Below, piece by piece: positions 53,942 through 64,000 of a stretch of 64,000 nt of DNA. Within the stretch, counting starts at the first letter, position 1. Every line of letters starts with the position of its first letter. The position numbers were made by a program, and so were the translations under genes. The notes below the pieces were generated by a model, which was not told the origin of the DNA, ran no database searches, and saw only the letters and a list, made by a program, of their open reading frames with translations. Source of the DNA: Zygnema cylindricum (Eukaryota; Streptophyta; Zygnematophyceae; Zygnematales; Zygnemataceae); the NCBI GenBank assembly GCA_037447655.1, contig JBBHKE010001905.1:124001-188000 (forward strand), in the 5' to 3' direction.

Positions 53942-55339
53942 CTAATCGGAATCCAGACTGTAGACTTGACTTCCGAACACTCTCAAACTAGACAAATCAG
54001 GCTTTCTTCCTGTCAACCTCTCATACGGAGTTTCCTCCTTATTTGCTGAAGTTAGGACTCTATTTTTGATAAAATTAGCATAGTTCATAGACTCCCCCCA
54101 AAATTGCAACCCTATCCTCTTATTAGTTAACATACTTTTGGACATATCTCCTAAAGTTCTATTCACTCTTTCTGCTACTCCATTTTGTTCCGGATTATAG
54201 GGAACAGTTTTCTCATGATGAATTCCTTCTTCTTTAAGATATTCTTCAAATTCTCTTGAGGTGTATTCTTTCCCATTATCACTTTTTATCTCTTTTATTA
54301 AGGTTTCATGTAGTTTTTCACTCCATACTTTATACTCTTTGAAACATCTTAATACCTCTAACTTATGTCTGAGAAAGTATACCTTCGTGTATCTATACCA
54401 ATCATCTGTGATGGTTAACATCCATCTCTTCCCCCCATGTGAAGCATACCTAGCAGGTCCCCAAACATCAGTGTGAACTAGATCTAATACTTTCTCTCTC
54501 CTAAATGTGGTTGCCTTTGGAAATGGAAGTCTATGAATCTTCCCTTGGGCACATCCACTACAATCATCAAAGGTCTCATCATCCTCAAAAGTAATACCCT
54601 CCACTATTCCCTTTTTCTTCATTTTCTTTAATCTATGTAGATGCACATGCCCCAACCTTTTATGCCAAAGCATTATCTCACTCGCACACGAGTAGAGAAC
54701 ACTCTTTTCATTGCAAAGAACAATTCTGAACATTCCTTGACTGCCCTTCTCAGCTATAAAATAAACCTCTTTATCAAAGCTTGCTGTGAAGATTCCTTTC
54801 CTAGTTCCTGTTTCAAACTCCTTTTCATCTAGGACACCTGTTGTGACCAAGTTCTTACTAAGCTCTGGAATGTAAAGAACGTCTGAGAGTGTTACAATTG
54901 AGGCCTTTCCATCAACTAGAACCTTCAAGTCAACAGTTCCAACAAGACTTGTGGTTTCTACTCTACCATCTCCGTACTCTATCTTAACTGTTTGGATCTT
55001 TCTCAGTTTAGTGAACCACCGCTTATCTTTGCATATATGCATTGAAGCCCCTGAGTCTATGATCCACCCATCCTCGTGTGGATCCCTCTTACCTGCGAAA
55101 GCACACTTTTGTCTCCGTGGAATGTCGACATGCATTTCAGTGTTTTTCGGATGAAGAAGAAGCTCCTCAAGCTCTTCTTTTGGTTCAGTTTTTCCTTCGA
55201 TTTCCTCATCATGAACTTGAGTCAGGAAAACCTTTTTCTTTCCTCCATCCCTTAAGGTTCCTTGACCATCTTTCAGTCGAAGATCTGCAAGTTTGACACA
55301 ATCTGCCATATAGCGTCCCGGTTTCTTGCAAAATGACAT
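53942..55339 (-). CDS. I knuckle, protease and integrase frame
   Basis: A 465-residue open frame. Knuckle MSFCKKPGRYMADCVKLADL (the histidine is replaced by R). Protease GWIIDSGASMHICKD near residue 93. Pre-integrase MLWHKRLGHVHLHRLKKM near residue 223 and DCSGCAQGKIHRLPF near 258. Integrase core: VHTDVWGPARYASHGGK near 287, ITDDWYRYTKVYF near 311, IKSDNGKEYTSREF near 347 (NGGEY reads NGKEY), [16 protein letters not shown] near 381. The tail runs to 465. D, D and E catalytic positions are present. Except for C pol this is the longest intact frame here; with RT missing the element is not autonomous. Confidence 0.85.
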   Translation of the reverse strand: MSFCKKPGRYMADCVKLADLRLKDGQGTLRDGGKKKVFLTQVHDEEIEGKTEPKEELEELLLHPKNTEMHVDIPRRQKCAFAGKRDPHEDGWIIDSGASMHICKDKRWFTKLRKIQTVKIEYGDGRVETTSLVGTVDLKVLVDGKASIVTLSDVLYIPELSKNLVTTGVLDEKEFETGTRKGIFTASFDKEVYFIAEKGSQGMFRIVLCNEKSVLYSCASEIMLWHKRLGHVHLHRLKKMKKKGIVEGITFEDDETFDDCSGCAQGKIHRLPFPKATTFRREKVLDLVHTDVWGPARYASHGGKRWMLTITDDWYRYTKVYFLRHKLEVLRCFKEYKVWSEKLHETLIKEIKSDNGKEYTSREFEEYLKEEGIHHEKTVPYNPEQNGVAERVNRTLGDMSKSMLTNKRIGLQFWGESMNYANFIKNRVLTSANKEETPYERLTGRKPDLSSLRVFGSQVYSLDSD

Positions 55340-56265
55340 AATCCTCCTCGAGAAGTTCCTCTCCCCTGTCTATCAAATCGACCACCTCCTTGTCCTCTTC
55401 CACCAAATTTTCGATAGGGATCTTTCCCTCTTTCCTCATCACCCTTCCGCCAATCAGCTCCTGCAGACAATGCTTGAACACTTGGACTCCCTCTCCTAAG
55501 CTCTATAGTGCTTTCTTTCACTAAAACTATTCCCATTGTGTCATCCCAATTTCAATTGCTGTCTCCCATGTCTTGCAATCGATTAATGATATTCTCATAC
55601 TCTTCAAGTAGTTTAATCATTAATGTGTTCACTCTTTGTCTCTCGGACCATGAGTTACCTGCACTCTCTAACTCTCCAAATAATTCTCCTAAATCATTGC
55701 AATAATTATTCATACTTCCTCTTTTATAAGTATAAGGTGTAATCTTATTTTCGGCCAACTGTTGTTGCTGCAATGATCCACTCTTATATTTGTTAACTAG
55801 TGATATCCAAATTTGAGATAAAGATTTGACATGCATAAGGGAAATGGCAATGCCCTTTACTACACTTTTAAGAATTAAGAGCTTAGTAACCTTGTCTTTG
55901 TAGTTCCACTTTTCATACTCTGATCTTTCGGTCTGAACCCTTGTCGCCGTTTTTGGTGGTGCTGTTGCCGGTATCGCCTTCGGCAATGGTGTCACTTGAG
56001 TTGCAACTCCTCCCTTTTCTCCTTCCATGACAATCTCCTCTCCTTCCTCATCTTCATCCTCGGTGATGGTGGCAGCTGTTCTACCAACTGTAGAGGCGGA
56101 GGTGCCAGAAAAACGTGTCCCTCCAAACCCAGGTGGAGGTGGGCATCGAATTTGTCGAGACACTATGCCCCATAGATGCTTCTCAAATAGTTCTCCCTCC
56201 ATCATCATTTCCCAATAAAGAAATTTTGATCCATCAAATATGGGCACCTTAGAGGGTGGGCCCAT
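55273..56265 (-). pseudogene. I gag, two frames
   Basis: The first frame (56265-55552) starts MGPPSKVPIFDGSKFLYWEM, with the primer site encoding MGPP. It continues GELFEKHLWGIVSRQIRC, a Pro/Thr/Ala segment, YKDKVTKLLILKSVVKGIA, RGSMNNYCNDLGELFGELES and ends GDSN. A shift follows, then 55536-55273 (MGIVLVKESTIELRRGSPSV) leads to the knuckle. Unlike C, no ATG in the LTR continues in frame to MGPP; the frame into it is IETTEFQVMGPP, with no Met seen. Confidence 0.78.
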
Positions 56266-56269
56266 AACC
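56255..56269 (-). promoter_or_regulatory. Primer binding site of I (perfect)
   Basis: GGTTATGGGCCCACC in sense, abutting the LTR end GAATTTCA. Confidence 0.78.
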
Positions 56270-57126
56270 TGAAATTCTGTGGTCTCTATTGACCCACAGA
56301 ATGAGCAGCATATGTAAAGCCTCTAGGATAATATTTGCCCCTTCTACTTTCCCGCTGAATAAGCGCCGCCCAGGCACACAAATATTTTGACCACTCTCAC
56401 CCCTGAGAGGACAGGATTCCCCTCAGTCAAACGCAAAAAGAATCACTGAATCAAAGATGACTTTATAGTTACAAGCTCTCTTATAGAGAGAGGTACCTAA
56501 ATATTACTAAGTCTTGGTCTGCCTACTCACGACTACCTACTACTAAACCCTAGTCCAATAGGAACACTATATAGTACAAGAAGGTACAATGGGGGATGTA
56601 CTTATTGTACGACCATTGTACGACAAGGTCTACAAGGTGACACCTGTCAAATCGGAAGCCATGGTTCCTCCTCCCATCTTCTTCGGTAGCAAATAATGTG
56701 GCGCCGCGTGGCACCGCGTGACGCTATTTCCGTTCGCCGCCAAAATCTCACTTCGCGTGGCGGCTATAATGCTGGCCGTCCGATTAAAACATATTTTACA
56801 CGGTTCAGATTCGCGTACATGCAGGAATTGCTCCTTTTGGTTAGTCTGGTGTTAATTAGTTGTTGCGTTAATGTATATATATTTATGAAACCCGCCACGT
56901 GTATCGTTTCGTAACGCCTTAATGGTTAAAGCGTTAGGCTATAGAGAATCTAGAGGTCGCAGGGTCAAACCTAGACTTAGGCATCATTTTGGCAAAATAC
57001 CATTTACTTCAAAAACTGCCACTTTCTAAACATAGCGGCAGCCATGGCGCGCCTTTGATCCTCACTCTCTTTCTTTAAAGCAAAACTAAAATAGGGAAGT
57101 GAACTATTAATTACCTCTTTTCAACA
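56270..57126 (-). repeat. 5' LTR of I
   Basis: 857 bp; sense start TGTTGAAAAGAGG, end ATTTCA. On the plus strand 56915-56985 resembles a decayed tRNA, with GGTTAAAGCG as an A-box-like and GGTCAAACC as a B-box-like word. Confidence 0.75.
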
Positions 57127-59397
57127 TTTACAGTTTCCTTTACTCCAAAACGAAGTATCCGAAAGACTCAACCGGTATTTAACGTAGAGATCAAAATCTA
57201 TGATGTTGGATAAAGGGATAAATATTAAATTTTGGGGTGAAGCTCTCTCTTGTATTTCCTATATTAGGAATATAATAGAAACTAAGGCGGTAAAAGGGAA
57301 GACTCCCTATGAAATGCGGACCGGAAGGAAACCCAATGTAAGCCACTTCCGAGTTTTTGGTATCAAATGTTTTATTTTGGATAATCTTCCTATCTCTAAG
57401 CTTTATCCAAAATCTGTTCCGAGAATTTTTATGGGTTATTATAATGAGTCAGTAGGCTATAGAGTTTACAATCCAGATAGGAAAACTCTTCAGGTTGCTA
57501 GGAATATTCAGGTTAAGGAAGAAAGTCAATCAGTTGATGTTTTTGGCATGACGGATTTTGAGAAAAATGCCAAAAATCAAGAATATGTAATTTTTGAAAA
57601 TGTTCCTCTTTCCTCTTTCACAAGTTCTTCCTCTATTCCTACTCCATTAATTTCGGTCATTTCGGTTTTTCAACCTGTACAACAAGGTCCTCTTCCTCCT
57701 CCCCCTCCTCGTCATTGGCGGCCACGTACGGATCAAGCAGTTCCAGCCTCAAATTTTCCAAGGGGAAGAAGGCAAAGCAGCAGCCTGCAAGGTGAACCGG
57801 TGGAACATGCTCTATTTTCTGCCACCACAATGGAGTCAGTCACCATATAGACCGCTTTTTCAGATCCATAACATAGACTGAGTGATCTTCGCGGCGAATG
57901 ATGAAATAAGATCGATAATTGAGGCTTAAACTTGGAAGCTTGTGATCGAAAGGCCATCGGTTGTAAGTGGGTCTTCAAAGTTAAGCTTAATCAGGATAAT
58001 TTTATTGAAAGATATAAGGCTAGGCTAGTTGCAAAGGGCTATAATCAGAAGGAGGGAATTGATTATGAAGAAACTTTCTCTCCGGTTATCCGGTTTCCAA
58101 CTGTTAGAATTTTTTTGTATCTAGAAGATATTGAGGATATGGAATTACATCAAATGGAAGTTAAGAAAGCTTTTTTGCATGGAGATTTAGTGGAAGTGAT
58201 CTATATGAAGCAACCTGAAATGTATGCAAAGACCGGAAAAGAAAATCTGGTCCGTAAACTGTTGAAATCTTTGTACTGTCTGAAGTAGGCTCCATGTCAA
58301 TGGAATCTGAAACTAGATAAGTTTCTAACTGGTATCGGCTTTGTGAGGATTAGCTCAGATCACTCAGTCTATGTTATGGAAGGGGAAGATGGGATTATTT
58401 ACATTGCAGTGTATGTATATGATTTGCTGCTACTGAGTAAGTCATTAAATGAGATTAACAAAATAAAGGCAGCCTTGAATTCGAGATTTGAGATGAAAGA
58501 TTCAGGGGAGGCAAAGTATATTCTCAAGATTTAGGTAGAAAGGGGTAGAGTTAAAAGAATAACCTATCTAACGCAGCGGGAAGCAATTGGGAATATACTT
58601 GAGAAGTCTGGCATGGCAGAGGCAAAGGGAAGTGCCACTCCCATGGAATTTAAGCAAAGAGTGGAACCCATAGAGACCGAGGGAGGAGTCATTTTTGATG
58701 ACACCTTGGAATCATGGGAGGGAGATTCTATGGTTGCCATTTCATATCGTCAGATTGTCGGTAGCCTAATCTACATCGTGAACGGCACACGGTCGAACAT
58801 TGAGGTAACAGTTGGCGCTCTACGCCGGAGTTTACAAAATCGAAGGAGATCGGATAGGGAGGCAACTTTTGGGTACTTCCGTTTCTTGGAAGGACACGGC
58901 ATCTACGACTTGCTCTCGGTGGAGAAAAGGTCAAGATTCAGACTTAGAGCGATGCGAGCTAAGGAGACATGCCAAGCAGCCGCTCCACCACCGGATTCAT
59001 TCTGAATATCGAAAGTGGAACATGCTGCTAGAGCAGCAAGCTTCAGAAAGTCACAGCTCAGTCTAAAATGGAGGGTTGAATACATGGCAGCCAGCTTTGT
59101 TTTCAAGGAGTTACTTTGGGTAAATTCTCTCCTTCAAAAACTGCACTTTATGCAATCTAGACTTCAAATAGTGTGGTGTGAAAACCAAGCAGCTATAGCT
59201 ATTGCATCTAACCCAAGTCATCACTTCAAAAGCAAGCACATTGATATCAAGCTGCATTTTGTAACAGAGAATGTGATGAACAGAATTTTGAAACTCAGTT
59301 ATTTGCCGGATGAGATGATGGTAGCTGATATGATGACTAAGCCTCTACATACAGCTAAATTGAAGTTTTGTAGAGAGGCATGTGGACTTAGTGGCTG
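57127..59397 (+). pseudogene. E second pol block: integrase tail, RT, RNase H
   Basis: Starts in the integrase (VSERLNR-like). Block 57200-57850: [37 protein letters not shown], linker VPASNFPRGRRQSSSLQ. RT 57932-58534: [36 protein letters not shown], and AVYVYDLLLLSKSLNEI, where YVDD reads YVYD. RNase H 58613-59397 spans three frames, with VGSLIYIVNGTRSNIE, CENQAAIAIASNPSHHF and VADMMTKPLHTAKLKF. It ends before TTTAGGGGAG and the LTR. The YVYD change and stops make it dead. Confidence 0.8.
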
Positions 59398-59421
59398 AGA
59401 GAGTCTAAAGGTTTAGGGGAG

Positions 59422-60233
59422 TGTTGTTTTGGAAACTTCTAGTCCTCTCTATATCTCGTGTGTGAGAGAGAGATTCTTGACTTAGTTGATTTTGTGTACA
59501 GACTAAGTTGACGTATACGAGATTTAGTGTGGTATGTAACTCCAAAGGGAGTACACAGATTCCGTACACTCCATGTACACGTGTCGGTCCGTGAGGAAGT
59601 CAAGGTTGTTTGATTTGGATGACAAAGTACAGATTCACTTGGGGGACCAGATTTACACGTGGAGGTTCATCTTCGGTGATGAACGAATGCGCGGACGAGG
59701 GACGGAGTTCGCCGTCATTTTTGGAAGAGAAATATTGACCGTGACGTCATTTCAGCGGACGAACTTTGACTGCGTACTTTAGCGGCGCCTAGGGTTAAGG
59801 ATAGATGTAAATACTTATACGGTAGACGGTCGGGTTTAGTTTGATTAATGTTAGTGTACCGAAAGACGATGGTAATTGTGGTATGGTAGATCAGTTATAG
59901 GTTCACTTTGTATATGTAGGACTTAGAACGTTTTGGAGTTAGGAATTCATTGAATAGAAAAACTGCGAAACAGTTTTTCTCTTTTTTGAATTGCAAGATC
60001 ATTGTGATTTTTTGGCTGAACCATGTGAAATTCTGCATGTGTTTTCTTTATTATAGGGTCTATATTGTGACAAATTTGCATACCTATTGTGTGTCTAGTT
60101 TGCTTGGGGCTTCATTGTGAAGTGGGTCTTTTTGTGGTTTCCGTGAGAGTTTTCTCTTTTGTAAACTGTTTATTATGGCAGCTGCTGGTGCTTCTTCTTC
60201 TTCCTCTGGGTCACCGGTTGCCTCAAATCAACA
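59422..60233 (+). repeat. 3' LTR of E
   Basis: 812 bp, starts TGTTGTTTTGGAAAC, ends CAAATCAACA, followed by the target repeat CTCAT. Confidence 0.87.
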
Positions 60234-60238
60234 CTCAT

Positions 60239-61784
60239 TACCAGAACAACATCACTAGAACGACATTACTGGATCGAGGCAGCTAACGACGAAATAATGT
60301 CTATCATGGAAGTTGAGACATTGGAGCTTGTGGATCTTCCTCCGCACCGAAAAGCGATCGGTAGCAAATAGGTATTCAAGGTGAAGTTAAATCCCGATAA
60401 TTCTTTTGACCGATACAAGGCTAGGCTTGTGGCAAATTTGTATTATCAAAATGAAAGAATTGATTTTGAAAAAACTTTTTCTCCGGTTATAAGATTTCCG
60501 ACAGTTAGGATTTTGCTGTCATTAGCTGCTATAGAAGATATGGAAATACATCAAATGGATGTTAAAACAACCTTCTTGCATGGAGAGCTAGAAGAGACCA
60601 TTTACATGCAGCAGCCTGAAATGTATGCAGAGCCAAGAAAAGAGCACTTAGTATGCAAATTGTTAAAATCTTTGTACAACCTAAAACAGGCCCCTAGGCA
60701 ATGGAATCAGAAACTTCATGATTTCTCAACTAGCCTAAGATTTCAAAAGATAAGCTCTCATCATTTTGTCTATGTTCTAAAGAGTGAGGATGGGGCAGTG
60801 TGTATTGCGGTGTATGTAGATGATTTAGAATAAAATAGCAAATCAATGGTTGAATTTAATAATATCAAAACTACTTTAAATTCACGGTTCGGGATGGAAG
60901 ACCTCGGTGAGGCAAAATATATTTTGGGTATTAAGGTAGAAAAGGATTGAAATATTGACTCAAAAAGAGGCTATTGGAAACATGTTAGATGAGTATGGGA
61001 TGCGGGGAACAAAAGGGTGTGTAATTCCAATAGAGTTTCGGCAGAAATTAGAGGGAGAAGAGACCGAACCGAGTGTTATTGCTAGTGAGTATTAAGAGTC
61101 GGGGAGGATGATCATATGAAACTTATACCTTACATACAAATATTGGGAAGTTTAATGTATTTTATGAACTGTACCCGTTTTGATATTGCTGCACCAGTTA
61201 GGGTACTGAGCAAAAGTTTAGAAAATCCGAGAAAAACCGATCGTGAGGCAGCAAGGAGAGTCTTAAGGTACCTGCTAGGAACCAAAGACCTTAAACTCAC
61301 ACTAGGCGGAGGAGAAGTGAAGCTACAAACATGGAGTGATGCAAGTTATGGCAACATGCCAAGCCAAAAATCCACCACAGGATTCGTTCTGCAAATAGAA
61401 AAGGGGACTTGCTGCTGGAGCAGCAAACTTCAAAAGGTCACGACACAATTGACAATAGAGTCAGAATACATGGCAGCAATCTCGGCCCTCAAAGAACTCT
61501 TATGGGTAATATACATGTTGCAAAAATTGGGATACATGCAGGTTGGACCACAAGTGATCAGATGTGATAACCAGGCTGCCATTGTCATTGCCTCTAACCC
61601 AAGCCACCACTTCAAGAGTAAGCACATGGATGCAAGATTACACTTTGTAATAGAAAATGTGTTTTCCATGGTGATTGAACTATGCTATTTGCCAGATGCA
61701 AAGATAGTTGCTAATATGCTCACTAAAGCTCTCTCTGCTCCTAAGCTAAAGTATTGTAGGGATGTAGTGGGACTAGGTGACTAG
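60239..61784 (+). pseudogene. F reverse transcriptase and RNase H, broken
   Basis: Resumes after E. RT 60381-60833: [75 protein letters not shown] and IAVYVDDLE ending in a stop just after YVDD. After a shift, RNase H at 61116-61784 is one 222-residue frame: GSLMYFMNCTRFDIAAPVRV, LQTWSDASYGNMPSQKSTTG, STIESEYMAAIS-like text (QLTIESEYMAAI), RCDNQAAIVIASNPSHHF, ANMLTKALSAPKLKY. RNase H residues look conserved. The pol ends 7 nt before H. Confidence 0.8.
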
Positions 61785-61791
61785 GGAAAGT

Positions 61792-62770
61792 TGAAATTAT
61801 TATATTTATGAAGTATTTTCTAGGTCTAAATAGCTTAGTGAAAACAGAAAAGAAAAGCGTAGGCAATCTGCCTCCACCTCTTCTCTCTTTCCCCTATATT
61901 TGTTGTAGTCACTGAAGAAAAGAGAGGGTGGTGGAGCCATGGCAGCCTTGGCTCCTTAGGCATGTCAAAAGAGTGACATAAGTCACTTCTTACAAAAAGG
62001 TTGAGTCCAGAGCGAGGAGTAGCCGTCAGCCTTAGCCGGTTTGTCGTTGAAGTCCGTTAGAGTACATGGGGTATGATGAGAATTTAAATATGTTAGAGTT
62101 CACTAATCCGATGAACAAAATTACGGATAAGTAACATAGAAATAAATTGGAATATAGTGCGAACGTGAAATCGCACAAAACAAATTTACCGGACATTTAT
62201 TTTCAACGGCTAACATTCAAAGCCGATTTGGATCCGACAGCACGCATCATCGCCGAGGTCACGGAATGGTCGCTTTGGCGGTTTTCGGGCGTGACATGAC
62301 CTAGCGCCACGTGGCAAGATAACATTCATAAGCGGCATCCCGAAGAGCATGATGGCGAGTCTGGAGGAGACTGGGGTCTACTCAATGGCCAAGTTGTACA
62401 CAAACTGTACAGAAAGTATACCGGTCATTGTACCTTTCTATACTTTACAGTTCTTTGATTGGTTTGTATACTAGTAGATAGGGGTTGTGAAAGGGGTTTA
62501 GGACTTAAGAGATTGAGGAGGTAGCCGCCTCTCTCCCAATGAGCTTGTATATATTTTGGCATCTTTGCCACTTCATTACTCATCGCCTGGTTGGGCGTTT
62601 TCAGTGATTTCTTTTGTTGCGGACTCAGGGGAGTTCAGACTGCACAAGAGTGTACTCAGATTGTTTGTTTGTATACTTGGGTAGCTGTGATCCTAGCTGA
62701 AGAATGGTTAGTCAAAAACTATCTAGAGGTTTCCTAAATTTTGTAGTCCAATAGGGGACACACAATTGCA
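61792..62770 (+). repeat. 5' LTR of H
   Basis: 979 bp, starts TGAAATTATTATATTT, ends CAATTGCA. Shares CGCCTGGTTGGGCGTT (62586-62601) with the D LTR on the opposite strand. Confidence 0.75.
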
Positions 62771-63954
62771 GGTTATAGGCCCACCCTCTAGGGTGCCCAT
62801 CTTCAACGAATCTGAGTTCATTTATTCGAAAGCCATGATGGTAAGGGCTTTGTGTGAAAAACGATACTGGGGTATCGTCAGTGGACAAGTGAAACATCCA
62901 TCTCAAGAAATCCCACCAAGGTTTGGCGGAGTGCGGTTTTCTGCAGCAATATTTGCTCCAACGGAGAAGGTAGACAACGGGGACAGCAGTGTGTCCAAAA
63001 AGGGGAAAGGGAAGGAGACACCTCTTACTTCTATCGCCACGGTACCCGAAGCGCCGGCCGTGAAGACCGAAGAAAACGACATTCAAATGTGGGAATACAC
63101 AAACATGGTTGTCAAGCACTTCATTCTGAGGCATCTTACTCAAGCTTTGGCAACCTCCCATCTCCACATTTTCAAGGTCGAGGAGTTGTGGGAGACCTTA
63201 GTGGAGATCTATAGAGCCGGTACCATTTAGGAGCTCCAGTTGGCCGAGCAACGGTTAGGGAAGTAAATTTACGAAAAATGCTAGACTCTTGTAATAACCT
63301 CTCTTGTTTGTATATGGAGATGGAGAGTGTCGCGTGAACCAATACATAAAGATGAAAGCTAATACCTTCATCATGAAGCTGCCTAATGAGCTTGAGAACA
63401 TAGTGTACCGAGTGCAGGAAATGGATGACAGTTTGTGGAAGTGGAACACAGTGGTCCGGATGATACTCGTGGAGGAGAACACTATCGAGATTCGGAGAGG
63501 AGGAAAGAGCATTCAAGCTCTAGCTTCCGAAAAGAACCGGTGGGGGAAGGATTTGAGGAAGCCATACGGCAACTTCAAGGGAGAGAAAGATCAAACTGGA
63601 GGACCGAGGCCTCCAAAGGGCATTTGTCAATTTTGCAAAAAGCCAAGACACTTCATAGCTAATTGCACCAAGCTATTGGAGCTAAGGGTCGAAAAAAACT
63701 GTGGAGGAGGTTCTTCCGGGGGAAAGAAGAAGGCACTTGTGGTCACACAAGTGAAAGAGGAGACCGAGGAGGTTGAGTCCTCTGAGGAGGAGGCTGAAGA
63801 GCTTCTTTTTTACGAGAATTTGGAGGAGAAAGAGATTCCTCGAAAGCAGAAGTGTGCTTTGGAGCCATTCACGAACCTCCACAAGAAGGATGGATCATTG
63901 ATTCAGGTGCATCCACGCATATGTGTCGTGACAGACACCTCTTTACCGAGCTAA
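62766..63954 (+). pseudogene. H gag and start of protease
   Basis: Block 62766-63230: QVIGPPSRVPIFNESEFIY, MMVRALCEKRYWGIVSGQV, then EYTNMVVKHFILRHLTQALA, ending in a stop at 63228. A second block, 63304-63954: FIMKLPNELENIVYRVQEM, the knuckle CQFCKKPRHFIANCTK near 63630, and an acidic segment (EETEEVESSEEEAEELL). A one-base shift near 63890 puts protease WIIDSGAST and MCRDRHLFTELRKF into another frame that runs to the edge. Same gene plan as C. Confidence 0.78.
62771..62785 (+). promoter_or_regulatory. Primer binding site of H
   Basis: GGTTATAGGCCCACC, 14 of 15 to the perfect site, abutting the LTR. Confidence 0.75.
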
Positions 63955-64000
63955 GAAAGTTCCCCACTGTAGAGATAGAGTACGTGGATGGGAGAGTAGT

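Larger units (their letters stand above)
53470..57126 (-). mobile_element. Copia element I, 5' part (RT and RNase H missing)
   Basis: 5' LTR 56270-57126, perfect primer site 56255-56269, gag, protease, integrase and the linker down to about 53470, where it is truncated. Related to C. It interrupts the second E pol block in the integrase: 57127 continues TTTACAGTTTCC. The left copy of the TSD was not found. Confidence 0.75.
47310..60233 (+). mobile_element. Copia element E, rearranged, within F
   Basis: TSD CTCAT at 47305-47309 and 60234-60238; removing the span restores F coding. Outer LTRs are 47310-47998 and 59422-60233. Between them are a first gag-pol block to about 51376, an LTR fragment 51389-51882, foreign copia pieces J and I, then a second pol block 57127-59397. 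Integrase and RT therefore occur twice, so a simple insertion does not explain it; recombination between E copies is likely. Confidence 0.7.
43788..61791 (+). mobile_element. Copia element F, host of E
   Basis: 5' LTR 43788-44750, primer site, gag, protease, integrase to 47309, then the E insertion, then RT and RNase H 60239-61784. Coding resumes in register: ...TIREAFS before and ...ERHYWIEAANDEIMSIME after. Its 3' LTR is not in the window; H begins beside its polypurine tract. Confidence 0.75.
61792..64000 (+). mobile_element. Copia element H, 5' part, runs off the window
   Basis: 5' LTR 61792-62770, primer site, gag and the start of protease, then the edge. Same family as D and C by Gag and LTR. 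It begins 8 nt after the F stop codon. Left flank AAAGT; the partner TSD lies beyond the window. Confidence 0.75.

Noticed and set aside
56915-56990. A tRNA gene on the plus strand (GGTTAAAGCG and GGTCAAACC boxes)
   Set aside because: Acceptor and anticodon stems pair poorly and no clear seven-base anticodon loop is found. It lies inside the I LTR, so it is treated as part of the LTR module instead.

Overview
The window is plant-type nuclear DNA: spliced genes with long introns, leucine-rich-repeat (LRR) and LysM extracellular proteins, a proline-rich extensin-like tail, and very many Ty1/copia LTR retrotransposons. I read it as a streptophyte (land plant or charophyte alga) with a repeat-rich genome; the species cannot be fixed from sequence alone. 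An assembly gap of ten N lies at 17654-17663.

Positions 1-13.9 kb are the genic part, and both genes are on the minus strand. A small secreted LysM-like protein lies at 1838-2182. A nine-exon gene spans 2770-13520 and closes exactly in frame (1044 nt, 347 residues). It encodes a signal peptide, an LRR N-terminal cap, LRRs on five successive 72-bp phase-2 exons, a sixth LRR joined to a Cys-rich EGF-like module, and a Pro-rich C-terminus. No kinase or membrane segment is seen, so it looks like a secreted wall or apoplast protein. Its introns hold long polypyrimidine tracts, a 102-bp minisatellite and a truncated copia element. From 13.9 to 16.6 kb there is intergenic DNA with two further tandem-repeat tracts and a cluster of TGACG motifs.

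From 16.6 kb to the right edge almost everything is nested copia elements. Target-site duplications (TSDs) and reading-frame continuity let the layers be separated. Element X (20354-38534, TSD GATGT) sits in an older element D. Element A (21326-38186) sits in the 3' LTR of X. Element B (22850-27400, TSD AAGGA) sits in the gag of A, and C (31555-37969, TSD ACAGA) in the 3' LTR of A. A non-autonomous element M (39873-43304, TSD AGAGG) sits at the gag start of element N. Element F (from 43788) interrupts the LTR of N. A rearranged element E (47310-60233, TSD CTCAT) sits inside the pol of F and holds remnants I and J. Element H (61792 to the edge) begins beside the polypurine tract of F.

The most interesting signal is shared by eight of these elements. 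The 15 nt directly after the 5' LTR are GGTTATGGGCCCACC or a close variant. This is complementary to the anticodon arm of initiator Met tRNA, which implies half-tRNA priming as in Drosophila copia and yeast Ty5. The same 15 nt encode part of the conserved Gag motif VMGPPSR, and in several elements the gag AUG lies upstream inside the LTR. Most gag-pol frames are broken; C is the best preserved.
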